Shown here: piece by piece, positions 1-12,640 of the stretch
How positions within the stretch are numbered: position 1 is the first letter of the stretch
Layout: each line of letters opens with the position of its first letter
From: Massospora cicadina
Taxonomy: Eukaryota; Entomophthoromycota; Entomophthoromycetes; Entomophthorales; Entomophthoraceae
DNA length: 64,000 nt
Reading direction: 5' to 3'
Assembly: GCA_022478985.1 (NCBI GenBank)
Contig: JAKSZP010014448.1
Span: forward strand, 186,001-250,000
The notes under the pieces: model-generated
What the model saw: only the letters and a program-made list of their open reading frames with translations
Databases searched by the model: none
Told to the model about the DNA's origin: nothing
Made by a program: the position numbers and the translations under genes

Positions 1-1300
1 TAGCACCAGGCATTAGGTGTAAGGAATTATCTTTATTTTGAAAGGGCAAATATCCTGTTGAGTAATGTAATTAAGTTGGTGATAGTCCATAACAACACAA
101 TGTCTGCCATTTTTTTAAAAATTAGCAGGAGCAGAAAGCCCAAGGGCTTTTGGATGGTACAAATAGTCTTGCCTCTAGAAGTAGTCTCAACTCCAGACTA
201 CTTGAGCCTCCTTGATCTTAGTCTTCTGATAAGCTCTAAATTTAAATGGGGTTGATCTTCAGTCTCAACATGGTGGATTACTTCAGACATTTTCCTGTAG
301 TCATTAGGTCTAAAAGAAAGTTTATCTTTGTATTCCTCAAGGAGGGCTACTACATTCTGGCTTTCAATGGGGTAGGGCCATCCCCATTTCTACCATTGAA
401 CAGAGTTATGGATGGTAGGGGGTCAAACCCTAAATCCTGTATAGAGCCAAAACTGCTTATATTAGTGATATGTCCAATAGTTCAGAGTTTCGCATAGGCA
501 ATGGCTGAATGCTGACAAACTTGAATAGGATGATTAGTTAAATTTCCTAATAAAATGGAGATGTATTTTCCATACACAGGATCTAAAATCCCCAGGTAAG
601 TCAGCGCCTCTTTGATGGAAGAATTAAGGGCCGCCTTGCTATAAGACTTGGTTCAATGGAATGTGAATACAGATTCTGGAGTCCACAATAAACTGAGAAC
701 CATGGTGGTACTAAAGGAGTGGGGGCATATAGAGGTATTCTGTCCTCAATATCCACTGCTTTGGGGGGCAACCTATTTTTACACCCCAGGCTTTGATACT
801 ATATTTTAAAAATAGAGGTGGAATACTTGATGAGACAAGTATGATTCTTTGGAGCCCCCTTAATTTTGGTCAAGAGATCAAATATCAAGGGTATTTAATA
901 TCCCATAAGTGAAAAATTATTTTTCTTTATAAAAAATTGTGCTGTTCAATTTCCATATCAGTTGGACTCCAATATGCAGTTTGTAATTATTATTTTCCAA
1001 GGCAATCACGGCGGCAGTAATCAGGAGCTTATCTAACTGAAGGGGTAAAGCCTGGTAGGCTTTAATCGCCTTATTGGACTGGGCTCCATTCATCCCATAT
1101 TAACTTTGTGGATAAGGTCAGGAGCTATTTTAGCTCTCTGTATATGCTGTGAGGATATAAAGTTAACTGAAGACCCAGTATCATCTATAGCCTAGACTTT
1201 AACTTTATGTATGACTACCTCCACACGCACCACTGAAGACCTGAATTGAAAATTAACTGCTAAAAGGCAATTGTTAGGTATCTGTAGCGAGGCTGGGAGA
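1..1300 (-). pseudogene. Element A pol, N-terminal part (protease and pre-RT linker), decayed Ty3/gypsy
   Basis: This is the start of a Ty3/gypsy pol on the minus strand, cut by the left window edge. At 1174-1182 the minus strand reads an Asp-Thr-Gly triad, preceded by another Asp and followed by Ser-Ser-Val-Asn-Phe-Ile. That is the aspartic-protease active-site loop, and it resembles the Asp-Ser-Gly loop of element D at 30433. At about 282-420 the minus strand encodes a linker of the type LLEEYKDKLSFRPNDY, matching the segment before the RT in element D (31260-31340). Frames are interrupted by stops and shifts throughout. The RT, RNase H and integrase, if present, lie outside the window. The family call rests on the motifs; no intact protein is made. 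Confidence 0.72.
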
Positions 1301-1649
1301 GGATTCTACTGCGTCCAGGATTAGGGATCTTATAATTTGTTTAAAAGCTCAGTAAGCTAATTCCTGGCTCTCACTAGAGGACCTGACTGCAAGAATTTGA
1401 CTTAGTAGTTGTCCATTATAAAAGTAAGAAAGCAAAAGGTTTTTATTGTCTTGGAGGGAAAGGGGACGCTGACTTCATCAGGGGAAGCTAACATGAAGCA
1501 ACTGGAGATGCTAGGCGTCAGATTGGAGGAGGGAGGCACTTGGGTTTCTTTAGCAGAATGAGCCTCTTAACCTAAGCTGACTGATCTTTTGCTGTCTTCT
1601 TTTGGCTTAGTTGGCATCATTGGCTTATGGTGTTGTTGGTCCGTTTACA

Positions 1650-3000
1650 ATAATTTCAATATAATTTTGAATTGGGGGATTCAGGAGGCGTTACAGTGAA
1701 GACTTGCGACTGATGCTTATTGGTATGTCAGGAGGGTCCTATAGGCTTGAACAGATTGGATGGAATTCGCATGACAACTTCTTTATTATTCAAAAGGGAC
1801 GTAAGGTTGGGTTTTACCGCCCTAAGATAAAGCTGAATGTTTGGAATATTTTTGAATGCCACTAAGGAGGCGGTAACATCATCCAATGTGAGACGATTTC
1901 CATCAACCAACTTCTGAGCCTCAATATAGAGCCACTGGGCAAATGCTTTAACAGATTATAGCCAGTGGAAGCTTATCGCCATTAAAGTCTGCTTCTGATT
2001 AGATAGGGTTAGGTCACTCCCAAAATCCCAAAACGTAGAATCTTTACCTTCACTCCAGGTATGGCAGGTCATCTAATGGGGTACCATTATGTCCTGTGCT
2101 ATCTAACTGATGCAATTGGTTAGTTGTTTAAGTCGCTGATAATCTGTCGCTCCTTCCATTGCACTCTTGTAGCAATACAGAAAAGATAAAACGCTCCCTT
2201 CCCCAGGATATATTTGTCCTTAAAGGAGGATTTTAAGGTGTTAGTTAGAGGATATGGTGGATGAATCACATGTACGGTCACCAGAGGTGCACTCTCACCT
2301 AAGGAAGAGATGGTTTCTCAATGATAGTTGTGAGTGTGGAGAGAGTTTACTTGGCTATGCAAGCTGTTTATGTCCTCAATGATTAGATCAACTCGTTTGT
2401 GAGCAGCATAGAGGTCCATCTTAAGGGCGAAAAGTTGACCCTCTACTGCATCTCTTTTTTAAACTGGTAGTGGTGTCTTGAAGCTCCAATTGGTATTTCT
2501 CTATATCATGCACCCTCTGTTCCAGCCTCACACTGCAGAGGGTAGAATCCAATAGCTCAAGTTTATTATTATGAGACCCCGGAGAAACGTCAGCATGAAG
2601 AGGTACTCCATACTGAGTTATTTCTGCTCCTTAGGCTATACGTCCAAGTTGAACATCTAAGCATTGGATTTGTTAAATTAACAATTTGAGCTGATCTTTC
2701 AAGTGGTCAGCACCAATACTATGGCCAAAAGGCCTGGCGGCCCAGGGGGCCCCTGTTGGCCAGAAGAGCCATCATGACCGATGGTTCCCAGATCCCCAGG
2801 CAGCCCAGGAGGACTGGTATCGCCCCTCCATCCAGATGGTCCAGTTACACGCATTATATAGGTATTCTGAGAATTATTAATTAGATTCTCAAAGTAGCGG
2901 AGCCGTTCATCCATGGAAGTTCTTGAGTTGTTGAGCTGTGTTTGTACTCAGCGGTATTATCCACAAACTAATTTTGTACAGAAACTTCTAACTGGTTAAA
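1650..3000 (-). pseudogene. Element A gag, collagen-like and capsid-like parts
   Basis: This is a decayed Gag on the minus strand, directly upstream of the element A protease. Reading leftward from 2914, a short helical stretch (DERLRYFENLINNSQNTY) is followed by a Gly-X-Y run of about 40 residues (2700-2850) with GLPGDLG and GPPGPPG. Farther on, at 1728-1910, a fragment beginning MVDGNRLTLDDVTASLVAFK lines up with the capsid-like segment of element D around 29850-29930 (LKFDDAVVAIQSALEF). The order coil, collagen-like tract, capsid matches elements B and D, so this is one Ty3 subfamily. No zinc knuckle was recovered here. Stops and frameshifts separate the pieces. Confidence 0.7.
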
Positions 3001-4640
3001 ACAGTTATAGAGTTCATGATAAGCAAATCTCATTATGCCTTTGTTAAGACAGGTAGCAAGCATTCACATCATTAAAGAGCTGCCAATTTTTCATTATGGC
3101 TCATTAAATCTCACCTTGGAGGAAGGCAGATTGGTAGAAGTGGAGTAGTTGTGAGTACAATCTCCAACAATTATAAATTCTATATTAGTTCCTGATGATG
3201 GAACCTGAGTACTTATAACATGTGGCACAAGGTGGGGTGCACAAATTGGCGCACATAATGCAATGATAATCCTATCCCAACATGACTTACATCAAGCTAG
3301 AAAGTGGTGATTAAACCCATCTTAGGCGGATGTATCACATGGGCTCACCTTCTGCTGGCTTGTCCTCTGGGTACAAAGGCTCCAGTGAGGAGGAGATGAA
3401 GAGCCACAGTAAAATCTGAGACATGTAGTTGATACCGACTTACAGCAGGGGTGGAAAGTTCCACTTCCATTGACATAGGCAACATAAGGTCATGAGGCAT
3501 GGCCTGTTCATCTATTCGCATACTAACTGCCAACTCACTGAGGTGGGCGGCCTTGCAATCTACAGAGCAATCTGCAACTAAATATTGATTTCCCTTTGTA
3601 ATTCTCACCAAGAACTTGGGGTCAAACTTTTAGGGAGCATTAAATCTTGTTGGGGCGATGGGGATGAAAAACTGCCCCAGCAGAATTCTGGGGATCTGAA
3701 GCCACAGACGCAAGGTAATTTTTAATAATTTATATAAAAGCTATGATTAATGGAAACCCGCTTCTTAATCTGTGATTATCCTAATACCTTTTTAATGAGG
3801 TAGTGGCAACAAACTAGTTAATTAAGTGATAAAGTCAAGTTTATTTTTTCCTCAATCATAATTGTAAAGTTAATTGGTAAATACTATAAAGGAAATATCC
3901 TAGCCTATAAACTTTTTTACTTTGATACCTAAATTGAAGCCAAATTTGGATTTTTAAAAAAAAATACAAAAAATGATTGCTTTATAGAGCTAAAACTTAC
4001 TGATGTCAATGCAATTGACGCCTGCTGCCCTGGCTTGGGGTATTGGTGCACCACCATCTGGCATCTTTCAGCTACCACTGAAGCATGCCCATGCTGGCTC
4101 TGCTAGCCCCCCAATGCTACTGGGCGTTATGCCCCCCTCAGGACTTGGTCCACCACCTTGCAAGCTCCCAAGCGGTGCTCCCATGGAGCAATTTGCATTT
4201 TGGCCTCTGTGTTGAATATGGGAATCTTTTCCCATATGCAAGCATAGCCATTATTGAGATGGCCACGGCAGTTGTTAAACCCACCAGCTATATTGACTTC
4301 CACCCCTTTAAGGGGTATTTTGATCTTGGCTTCCATTTGGAAGCTGATATGGTGGTAGCATTTAAGCTGCCAATAATTTACAAAAAAATCCCAATTCCTA
4401 CTGTTCACATGTAGCTCCCAGATGAGGCCACTTTGTTGGTCCAGTTTGCCAGTTTGCCATCATTTCTCTCCCCTGAATGCTTTTCCACAAACTTACAGAG
4501 GGTTTGGCCATTTACAGTGCAGACCCATCTGTCAGTTTTTGGTTCCCAATAGGGCTGGTCAGTTGACAGGCATTGTGCCTTTACAATGATCCACCCTGTA
4601 AGATTTTAACCAGATGGATCCTTCCGATAGTATCAGAATT
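3000..4640. other. Unclassified stretch with ORF remnants
   Basis: No recognisable gene. A minus-strand ORF at 3345-3611 (88 codons) lies upstream of the element A gag and may be part of its leader or an unrelated remnant. Around 4085-4414 both strands are open for about 100 codons. Neither product resembles a family I know, so I cannot choose a strand. The rest is AT-rich with A-runs near 3960. This is probably old repeat DNA. Confidence 0.4.
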
Positions 4641-5760
4641 AGGGGTTCTGGTTAATCAGGCATAATTGCTGGCTAATCGCTTAGTTTGATACTATTTGAT
4701 GTTATGAAAAATATTAATTGTTTTAGGTTCAGCGGATTCCCTGTTTGGCGCTGACTACAAAAAATTGTAGGTGATTGTGGGAATTTCTGGCGGAAAGCCA
4801 ATGTATTTGTTTAAAAGCATATAATGATGATTTCGCTAACTAGAATTTGAGGTCAGCGGAATCTTATCCCTGCACCAACGGCCATAAGAAATGATTGTGG
4901 GATTTTCAGGCAGAAAGTTGAAGTATTCATTATCAATCATTTAGGAATTTGCAACTAATTTGGAGCACCAGTGACTCATATTGAGGATACTTGATGTTTA
5001 TTTAATTACTAATTTATATGATCAACTAGTGACTTATGCTGAGGATGGATTGACCTATTCTAGTATTGGTGATCAGATGAGTGTATAGGGGTTGGAATCA
5101 CTATGAACTATGAATGAATATTCTTTACGATCTGATAGAGTTTTGGAATTAAGAAGCTGATGGGTTTTCCAGTATTTGATTGGCCAAAGAGTACTTGGGC
5201 ACAGTAGCCCTGAGAGTAGTATAAATAGTCGTTCATTTCCTCCTAATAAACATCTTTCTTGCACCAATTGTACTTTTATTTGATAGTAGCTTAGAGCAGC
5301 TATAGTAGGAGTAGATAGGACTGGGGATCCCCAATAGGCGCAGGTGATCACACCTGGAGTGGCTGGTGCTGCCAGCTCCCATGCCTCCTCCCTATGAGTA
5401 ACCAGTGGTAACCTGGCCAGCTGGCTTCCAGCGGATGCGCTGAATGGCCACCAAACTTGTGGGGTGCAGCACAGGAGTGCCATAGCTGCCCAGGAAGGGG
5501 ATGGACTCGCTGGGGCATGCTCAGATGAGTTGGTGAATGGTTGCAAAGGTGGGGGGCAGTGTGGAAGTGCCTGAGCCACCCAGGAAGGGGGCAGGACTTG
5601 CTGGGGCACACACCGAAGACACCTGGGGCTAAAGGCAAATCTATTGGTGGTTAGTTGGTGGGTTGGATGCAGACTTATAGGGGTTGGTACGCTAATGAAG
5701 GTGAAATGGCAAAGGGTCAACCAGTCTTCATACTGGTTGGCCTGGCACATTAGTAGAGCC
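4640..5760 (+). promoter_or_regulatory. LTR-like promoter block of element K
   Basis: The stretch has LTR-like signals but no second copy in the window. A TATA box (TATAAATA, 5220-5227) is followed 18 bases later by AATAAA (5245-5250), the compact promoter plus polyadenylation layout of an LTR. Before it, two diverged copies of a 36-base motif (around 4774 and 4893) share GATTGTGGGA and GGCGGAAAG/GGCAGAAAG. After it, a 60-base unit at 5461-5520 recurs at 5551-5610 with a 90-base period. This tandem duplication creates the long minus-strand ORF here. Assignment as an LTR is an inference. Confidence 0.4.
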
Positions 5761-5851
5761 CATGGTCAATTTTATGACACACCTTTTCCATCATGACACC
5801 CACCTTGCAATTACCCCCTCACAGTGATCAGATCTGCACCTGATCACCCTT

Positions 5852-6300
5852 TTGGCGCATGTCAAAAATGGCTGTGCCATATGCCCTTTGTGCTTCATAC
5901 TAGATCATTCAAAGCACAAGTGCCTCATGGCTTCCACCTCTGCCACTTCCACTGCTCCTCCTTCTGGAGTCAGACCAGCTGCTGCCTCGCCCAAATTTTT
6001 TGAGTGGGGCATGATCCTCCCACCCTCAACCTTGGCTTTTTCTTGCACTGCTTCCAAAGCAGTAGCCAATCAAAATTTAATTATTAATAAAAGTTCATTG
6101 GAATTATGGAATCCTGAGCCAATGGCTGAGATAGTTTTGGCTGAGCTGCTGTGGTCAACTGTTTGCAGCCAATAAGAATCTGCCACTTCACCAACTCTGG
6201 TGGCTGGCCCAGAATTAGCTAATTTAAATCCATTTGGAGTGCTTGAATGGATTGATAATACAGACTGGCCTTATAATGTTAAGCCCGATTTTGCCTTTTA
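5852..6300 (+). pseudogene. Element K ORF remnant with Cys/His cluster
   Basis: An open frame with no ATG at its left end (it begins at a TTG) runs to a TAA at 6173-6175 and continues in the same frame to a TAG near 6298. The N-terminal part contains a Cys-X2-Cys ... His-X3-His-Lys-Cys arrangement within CAICPLCFILDHSKHKC, which could be a zinc-binding knuckle. A Ser/Thr/Ala/Pro-rich linker follows. I do not recognise the family. Its position between a TATA-bearing LTR-like block and a second ORF suggests a transposon protein. Confidence 0.35.
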
Positions 6301-6383
6301 GAAATTTTTTGTAAATCCTCCCAATTTGCGTCCCACCTTTTAAGATCTATAAATAGTTTCCCTAATTATAAAATATTAACTTA

Positions 6384-6990
6384 ATGGCGGTAGAAGCAGC
6401 AGCTGCTCCAGCCAACACCCTCCTCCGCCAACATCTCCATGGGGAAATGGAACCCCTTGTTGAGGGTATTCCCATCCCAAAATTTCCCCCTTGATTTTTT
6501 GATGAAGATGCAAAATACAAAATTGAGGAGCTTGCTTTTAAAGCAATCCGTGCTTGTATTGACACAGCAAAAACTTCTCTGTTTGACCCCAATTATCTCC
6601 AAACCTGCCAGAACATCAAGTCTTTCACTTGTATGCCTGCTCTCATCACTTTTGCTAAGCATCAACTTGCTCAATATGTTGAGGCAATGGACACCGCCAG
6701 CCTCATTAATGAAGAAAACCCACAATAGTACCTCCTTATGCCACATGTTGCTGATGCCCCAACCCCTATGCTGTCTGCATGGTCCATAGCTAAAGCGGGC
6801 GCTGGACAAAAGTTTCCCCAAATCTTCCTCACCTTCTGATATGGCTTCCTAGGCTGGTAACTTAGAAGCTATATTAGAAAATTTCTATTTATAATAATCC
6901 CTTTATTTGGCTCATTTGCAAATAAAGATGCATGGCAGCTCCCCTTTTGGGTTGGGCACCACTAGTGCTAAAAAAATATCCAAGCCCATC
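6384..6990 (+). pseudogene. Element K second ORF, unknown protein broken by stops
   Basis: From the ATG at 6384 a frame of 114 codons runs to a TAG at 6726-6728 with a single internal TGA at 6492-6494. The product starts MAVEAAAAPANTLLRQHLHG and contains a helix-rich middle section (KIEELAFKAIRACIDTAK). The frame stays open past the TAG for about 30 codons and then shifts; coding-like sequence continues to about 6990 (GNLEAILENFYL). No catalytic motif is seen. The length and context fit a Gag-like protein of a retroelement different from the Ty3 subfamily that follows, but the family is unrecognised. Confidence 0.4.
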
Positions 6991-6999
6991 AAAGCTAAG

Positions 7000-9070
7000 A
7001 TCTAACTTAATTGTCTATTTGAGATTCATCAATTTCTATATATAGTTGTCAAAGTTACAAATTTTGATCTCTTAGATTAGGTTTGGACCCCAAATGAGGG
7101 TCTTTTTATAAATAATTGGGGGATCATTCATGAAGATAGTTTTGATGAGACCTTTGGATCAAGTTCAAATCTGTCATGGTATTGGCTCAACTCTTTGATT
7201 AAATATGGAATCCTGACGATAACAAAAAGAAACCCAACCTGCTGATTGTTTAAGAAGCGTAACTTGATGGATTAGTACCAATCAGTACAAAGTACCTCCC
7301 ATACAGCCTGAAAGCCTAGAGTTTTATGCCACCTTTCAATTTACCTTACCGTCTGTTGACCATGACCAGTATTTACTCCAATATGAGAGCCTCAGCAAGA
7401 TAATTTAACAACAATTGAATAGCATCTATTCTGTTGGAGACCACTACAGTTGCTCCACTCCTCTTTAGTGCCTTCCACAATGTGAGATTTATATAACTTC
7501 GCCCTACTACCTTCAGAGTAAATTGGCTTTGGATAATGAACGCTGTTTCAGAAGCTTCGTCCATCTATCCATACACCAAATACTACAGTTAGTTGGGTTG
7601 CATCACCATGAAGTATCATGACAGCTAGGGCTTACTCGAACCCTACACTCAAATATTGTCAATTTCTATAATGCGGCCTCAACCTTCATTCACAACAATT
7701 GTGAAGACATTGCCAATAACCATCAGCTGATTCATGATAGTCATAATCAGCTTTTTATGCTTGGTAGTGGAATTATAGGTTACCTCAGGGACAGCTTCAT
7801 TAAAATATACAACTTCTTGAGTCCACTTGGAGTCTGTGCCTCAATCAGATTGTGGAACTTGTTCAGATGCTCCAGCATTACCAGGACTTGGCCTCCCATG
7901 ATATCGCCCTCAAGGCTGAAGGGCTCAAGAGCACCAGGGACCAGAAGGTCTGTAAAGCCCTAAAGGGTTAGAAAGGCCCAAAGGTCCCCAGAGACCCCAA
8001 GGGCCTTCCAGTTCTTTGGTACCTACTCCTGTAAATCCTAATGGCTCCTAGAAACAAGATATTCTAATGGCGCTCACTGCTCTAATAGATCAAACATAAA
8101 ATGTGACTTAAAGGCTGAAAAATCTGAGTAGATGGAGTTCCTCTTGATCCTAGAGTCTCAATTGATGCCTTGTCAGATGAGATGAAAAATTTCAGTGCAT
8201 TCACCAAGCTCACTGATAACTGCATCACCCAGCTCAAACAAACCTGTTGCAGGTTTTAAAGTTGCTTGAGTAACTTTGAGAGTCAGCTGCACCTAAAACT
8301 TACTAAATATTAAGCTCTGAAGGAGCAAGTTGCTATTAAAGTCTCAATTACCTCTATAAACTGGATTTCAGATGCAATCCAGGAGGATCTAGAAGGATTA
8401 AGATATTATTGGATCAACAGGCCCCTTGAAACTATGCTGAAACCAATATTTCTGAGCCTGCACCAGTTCCTGATGTCAACACCCTTTCCACTCCTATTGT
8501 GATTAACTTTAAGTCTAGTTTCAAGGAGAAATTTCCCTGGGACAGGAAAGTATCACCTCCTTTCTGTAAGCTTACAAGAGCTCAGTGGAGAAAGCCAGTG
8601 ACCATCATAAAGTGAAGAACATCTACTCCTGCCTGAAAATCTCCTTCTAAGAGATTATAAATACCTATTTAGTGTAATGTCACACTTGGGAACAGGTCCA
8701 TATGGCCGAAAACCAGAAGTTCAGAAGCAACCAGATTTTGGCTAATCAGAAGCAGGCGTTCATTGCTATTTTAAACAAAGGAGAAAGTCTTGTGGAGTTC
8801 AACAGCTGATTCTATGCCCAAGCACAACCCTTGGTAACCACTTTAATATTACATTGGAAGACTCCATAACAGCAGGAATCTCCACCTTTGGGATCTTACT
8901 CTGAGTTCCAATTGTAAATGATTGGTCAGAAGAGCAATTATCTGTATTAAGGGAATTAAGGAACCTCTTAATGAAATTCCTACGTCTACCCTGCATCCCA
9001 AGTACTCTGCATCTACCACTCCTAGCCTACAAGTCCACGTTGTCAAGAACCAGAAAGCCCTCTGACTTTG
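7000..9070 (+). pseudogene. Element B gag, heavily decayed Ty3/gypsy
   Basis: This is Gag of a plus-strand Ty3 element related to D. Around 7960-8020 a short Gly/Pro run (GPKVPRDPKGLP) sits where D has its collagen-like tract. At 8505-8580 the sequence FKSSFKEKFPWDRKVSPPF matches D's FKPSFKGKFTPGERSIASSL (29497-29556). At 8740-8860 ANQKQAFIAILNKGESLVEF matches D at 29739 onward. Each segment is in a different frame and separated by stops. No zinc knuckle could be confirmed. The left end is unclear because the element K remnants run up to about 6990. Confidence 0.65.
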
Positions 9071-9269
9071 ATGCTCCTACTTCAATGGAATCCATCATAG
9101 CGTCAAGACTTGTCGAATAACTCGCTGAGGAGGCGGAAAAGGGGAAGTCATTGTGAAGGATAAGAAACTTCATGATATCGTCCCTGTACCACCTCAAGAA
9201 TGTTTAGCGACCCCTGATGAGCCTAATATTGTCATACCAGAAGAATAAGAGATATGGTAACCATTGATA

Positions 9270-12200
9270 ATAAAGAGCCTGATACTTCTTACTATTCTTC
9301 TGATGGAACTCCCATGTCTCTCACTATGCCCCAGTTTGGGAGTTTATCTACATGCGATGCTGTTTGAGTTCATAAGATACCTTTCCATGTCACAGTTGAC
9401 AGTGGTTCCCCATGAATTTCATTTAATATAAATTAATTTATAAAGTGTATCAAAGTAGCTCTTATCTTGCCTCACTATATGGAATATGCGCAGTGTACAC
9501 ATTGCACTCTTTCCATTGGGGCCTATTCCTCATTGCATATTTGCTTTGGCAAGTTTTCAGTAAATATCTCAGCCATTGCTTTATACAACCCAAGTTAAGA
9601 CCTTCTCCTCAGAACCCAGTTTCTCTGAGACTATTTAATTGTAATTCACTATGATAAAAGATTCTTATCCCCTTCAAATCACAAAGTTCCATTAGTTTTT
9701 GAGACCTCCCACGACGCCAATACAGAGCTCAAAGCTAGTATTTGCCTGTTGAAAAGTAAAACTTGGATAGACAGGCTCAAATATCATATAAGGAGATCTT
9801 GAGTATGGATACCCCACTGCAGTAAATATCCAAGAAAGGAATGCCTATTTATTTGCCTAAGCTGACTACTATACCGCCAAAGTCCCAGGCCATTGTTGAT
9901 ACCTGTGTTATAGCAATATTCCCTCAGGATAATCTTTGGAGATATGAGGCATGGATAACCTATCCAGCAAAAAGGTCCTGACCTGTATGGGAATTTTAGA
10001 TCCTGTCTATGCTGGATCCACATTGGTGTTGCTGGCTAACCTCACTGACAAACCTAAAACAGTGAGGCCTAGTAACCAGCTGCTTATGTTCGCCTCTTAT
10101 TGTAGAAGCCATCTATGACATTTTGTAGCTTTGAAAGTCTAAGAGACTTTGGTTTAGAATAACTAACATCAAAAGCTCTAGTTGAACCACTTTTAGAAAA
10201 GAGATCTACAGCAAACAACAGAGCTAAGTTAAGAAATTACTGGAAGAATATACTGATCTCTTCTCAACCTCTACTTTACAATTTCAGGAAATAATTGGCA
10301 TTTTACATCATGTTAAGACGTTGTGCTTAACTAATTTGACCCCATCTCTACCAAAAAGTAAGTTTGGAGAGGCTCAGGTGACTGTTGAGCTCAAGAAGCT
10401 ACTCTAAGGAGGGATACTGGTGCCTTTCCAAAGCCTTGGGCCTCCATTCTCTTCTTTAATTTGAAATAAGGATGTAAGTCATCATGTAATGATGTACTAT
10501 TGCAGACTTAACTTCATCACCAAGAATGACAGTTACCCCTTACCCTGAAACAATGACTATCTCCACTTGCTTTCTGGGTCACAATATTTTTCTAATATGG
10601 ATCTCAATAGCGGATACTGAAAGGTAGGGCTAGCACCTGAAGATCAATATAAATGTGCGCTCAAAGCAAACAAGGGGCTATTCAGGCCAACTAGGATGCC
10701 TAAGGGCCTTTGAAAAGCTCCGCCACCTTCCAACATGCCATGGACGGGATCCTATAGGATTTAAAGAAATCCTGTGTCCTTGTGTACCTCAATGATATCA
10801 CTTTTTTCTCGCTAACTTTCAATGTCTACATGGAACATCTCCAGGAAGTCTTTATTCGCCTGTAGAAAGTCCTTAATAAATCTTAATCTGTTGAAGTGCT
10901 CCTTCTTTCAATATGAAGTGTATTTCCTTTAAAACCAAGATCTTGAACATGGAATTCAGCCTATCCTGGACAAAGTCATGGCCATTAAGAACCTGTCGCG
11001 CCCCAGAGACTTAAGAATAAATAAATATTCCTTAGCATGGTGGGTTATCAGCATAAATTCATCCCTCTTTTTCTGACTTAGCCAAACCCCTGATCTACAT
11101 TCTATAAAATAATGTACCTCTTGAGTGGAAGCCTGAACAGTTACAGGCTTTTAAGCTTTGTGGATTCTTTTTATAATAAACCTGTTTTAGTTCAGCTTCA
11201 TTTAAACTGGACATTTTTGCTATTCATTTATGTTAGCGACGTCACAGTTGGGCCATCTTAAATCAACTTGATGAAGATCAGCTTGACCATTTATTGGCTT
11301 ACTTTAGCAACACATAAGCAAGACTGAACGAAATTATAGCATTGTCAAGTTCAGATGCCGGGCTGTTTTATTGGCGATCAAGATCTCTGGCCTTACCTAT
11401 ATAGCACCCATTTCACCGCCATCACTGACCATTCCTCGCACCAACGGCTGCAGCAAATGTAAGACCCAGACTGTTGGTTATCAAGATGGGCATTAAAGCT
11501 TCAGGACTACAATTTACCATTGCCCATTGCACAGGAAAAATTCGTTAGAATGCCAACGGTCTTTTGAGGCTGGTACTGGACGCTTTGCCCCCTGTATAAA
11601 ACTAACTGTACAATCTTACCTGTCATCCTGAGTCATGAAAGTTTGAAACTCCTGAGATCTAGACCAAGCTAAAAAAGTGATCCAGGACACCCAAATCAAA
11701 TAAGAAATTCAGTATAAGAAAATCATGAAGAAATGGCTCCCCTATATCCACCATTCTTCCCAAACTGATGTTATTCTTGATGGACACATGACCAAGAGGC
11801 ACAGGACAGTAGAAAAAACTTACAAATGACTAAAGAAGCGATGCTATTAGGATCAAATGGTTGAGACCATCCAGGAAGTTCTGTAGGCATCTATTACTTG
11901 TTGAACCCAAGATTAGGCTATTCTTCAGTACCAACATTCAATCATGGCTTCATCAAGTCCATTCTCTGTTGTCAGTATCACTGTGGTGGGTCCCTTGCCA
12001 ACTGGGTTACATGGCCTTAAAATATCCTATTATATTCTGGGACATTTGACCAAATGGGTATTAGTGAGCTACATTCCTGCTGCCACTGAAAAAGTCATGG
12101 TCTTATTCCTTATCTGATCCATTTTTACTAATCAAGAATGCTCACAAACTCTACTTTTGAAAAATGGGCTAAAATCCTCTCCTCACAGATAGTTCAAGAA

Positions 12201-12640
12201 CTAACTTCTCTTTTTGGGACTAACCAAAGTTTCAATGTCCCCCTATAATCCCTCAACCAATGAGGCGATGGAACGTGATAATGGAACCCATGTTTCTATT
12301 TTTGAAAAAGATGTCTGCCTCTAACTTTACGCATTGGAACCACTATCTGCCTAACTCCTTGCTAGTTTAATTGATAAGCTATCATTAAATAATCAAGATG
12401 TCCCCCTTTGAAGATCTATATGGGCGTATGACTTGGCTACCAAGTAGTGTTCAGCCTCTACTTGGTACCCATGCCTGGAGCTCCATTTTGACATAGAGTG
12501 CCTTGTTGGATGAGATTTTCTAGCTTCAAGCCTTCACCATAGAGGGTATTGTCACCACCACAAAAAGGGAGACATCCCAATTTGATGTCAGCTGACCCAT
12601 CTTACTGATCAGTTAGGTGACCTAGATCTTTTTTATGACC
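9270..12640 (+). pseudogene. Element B pol: protease, RT, RNase H, integrase remnants
   Basis: The domain order is that of Ty3/gypsy. The protease loop VDSGSP is near 9388, followed at once by a stop. RT motifs are spread over 10330-10960, including NMDLNSGY before a stop and VLVYLNDI near 10780, where the YxDD box has become YLND. RNase H-like sequence falls at about 11170-11550 (ITDHSSHQ, then LKLQDYN). Integrase core sequence lies at 11960-12330, with VVGPLPTG and, near 12255, a segment STNEAMERDNGT that carries the third catalytic Glu. Stops occur every few dozen codons. The copy is older than D, H or I by eye. Confidence 0.72.

Noticed and set aside
5073..5750. 225-codon minus-strand ORF rich in Pro, Ser and Trp
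   Set aside because: It lies over an LTR-like promoter with TATA and AATAAA on the other strand, and much of its length comes from a 90-base tandem duplication. No domain is recognised.
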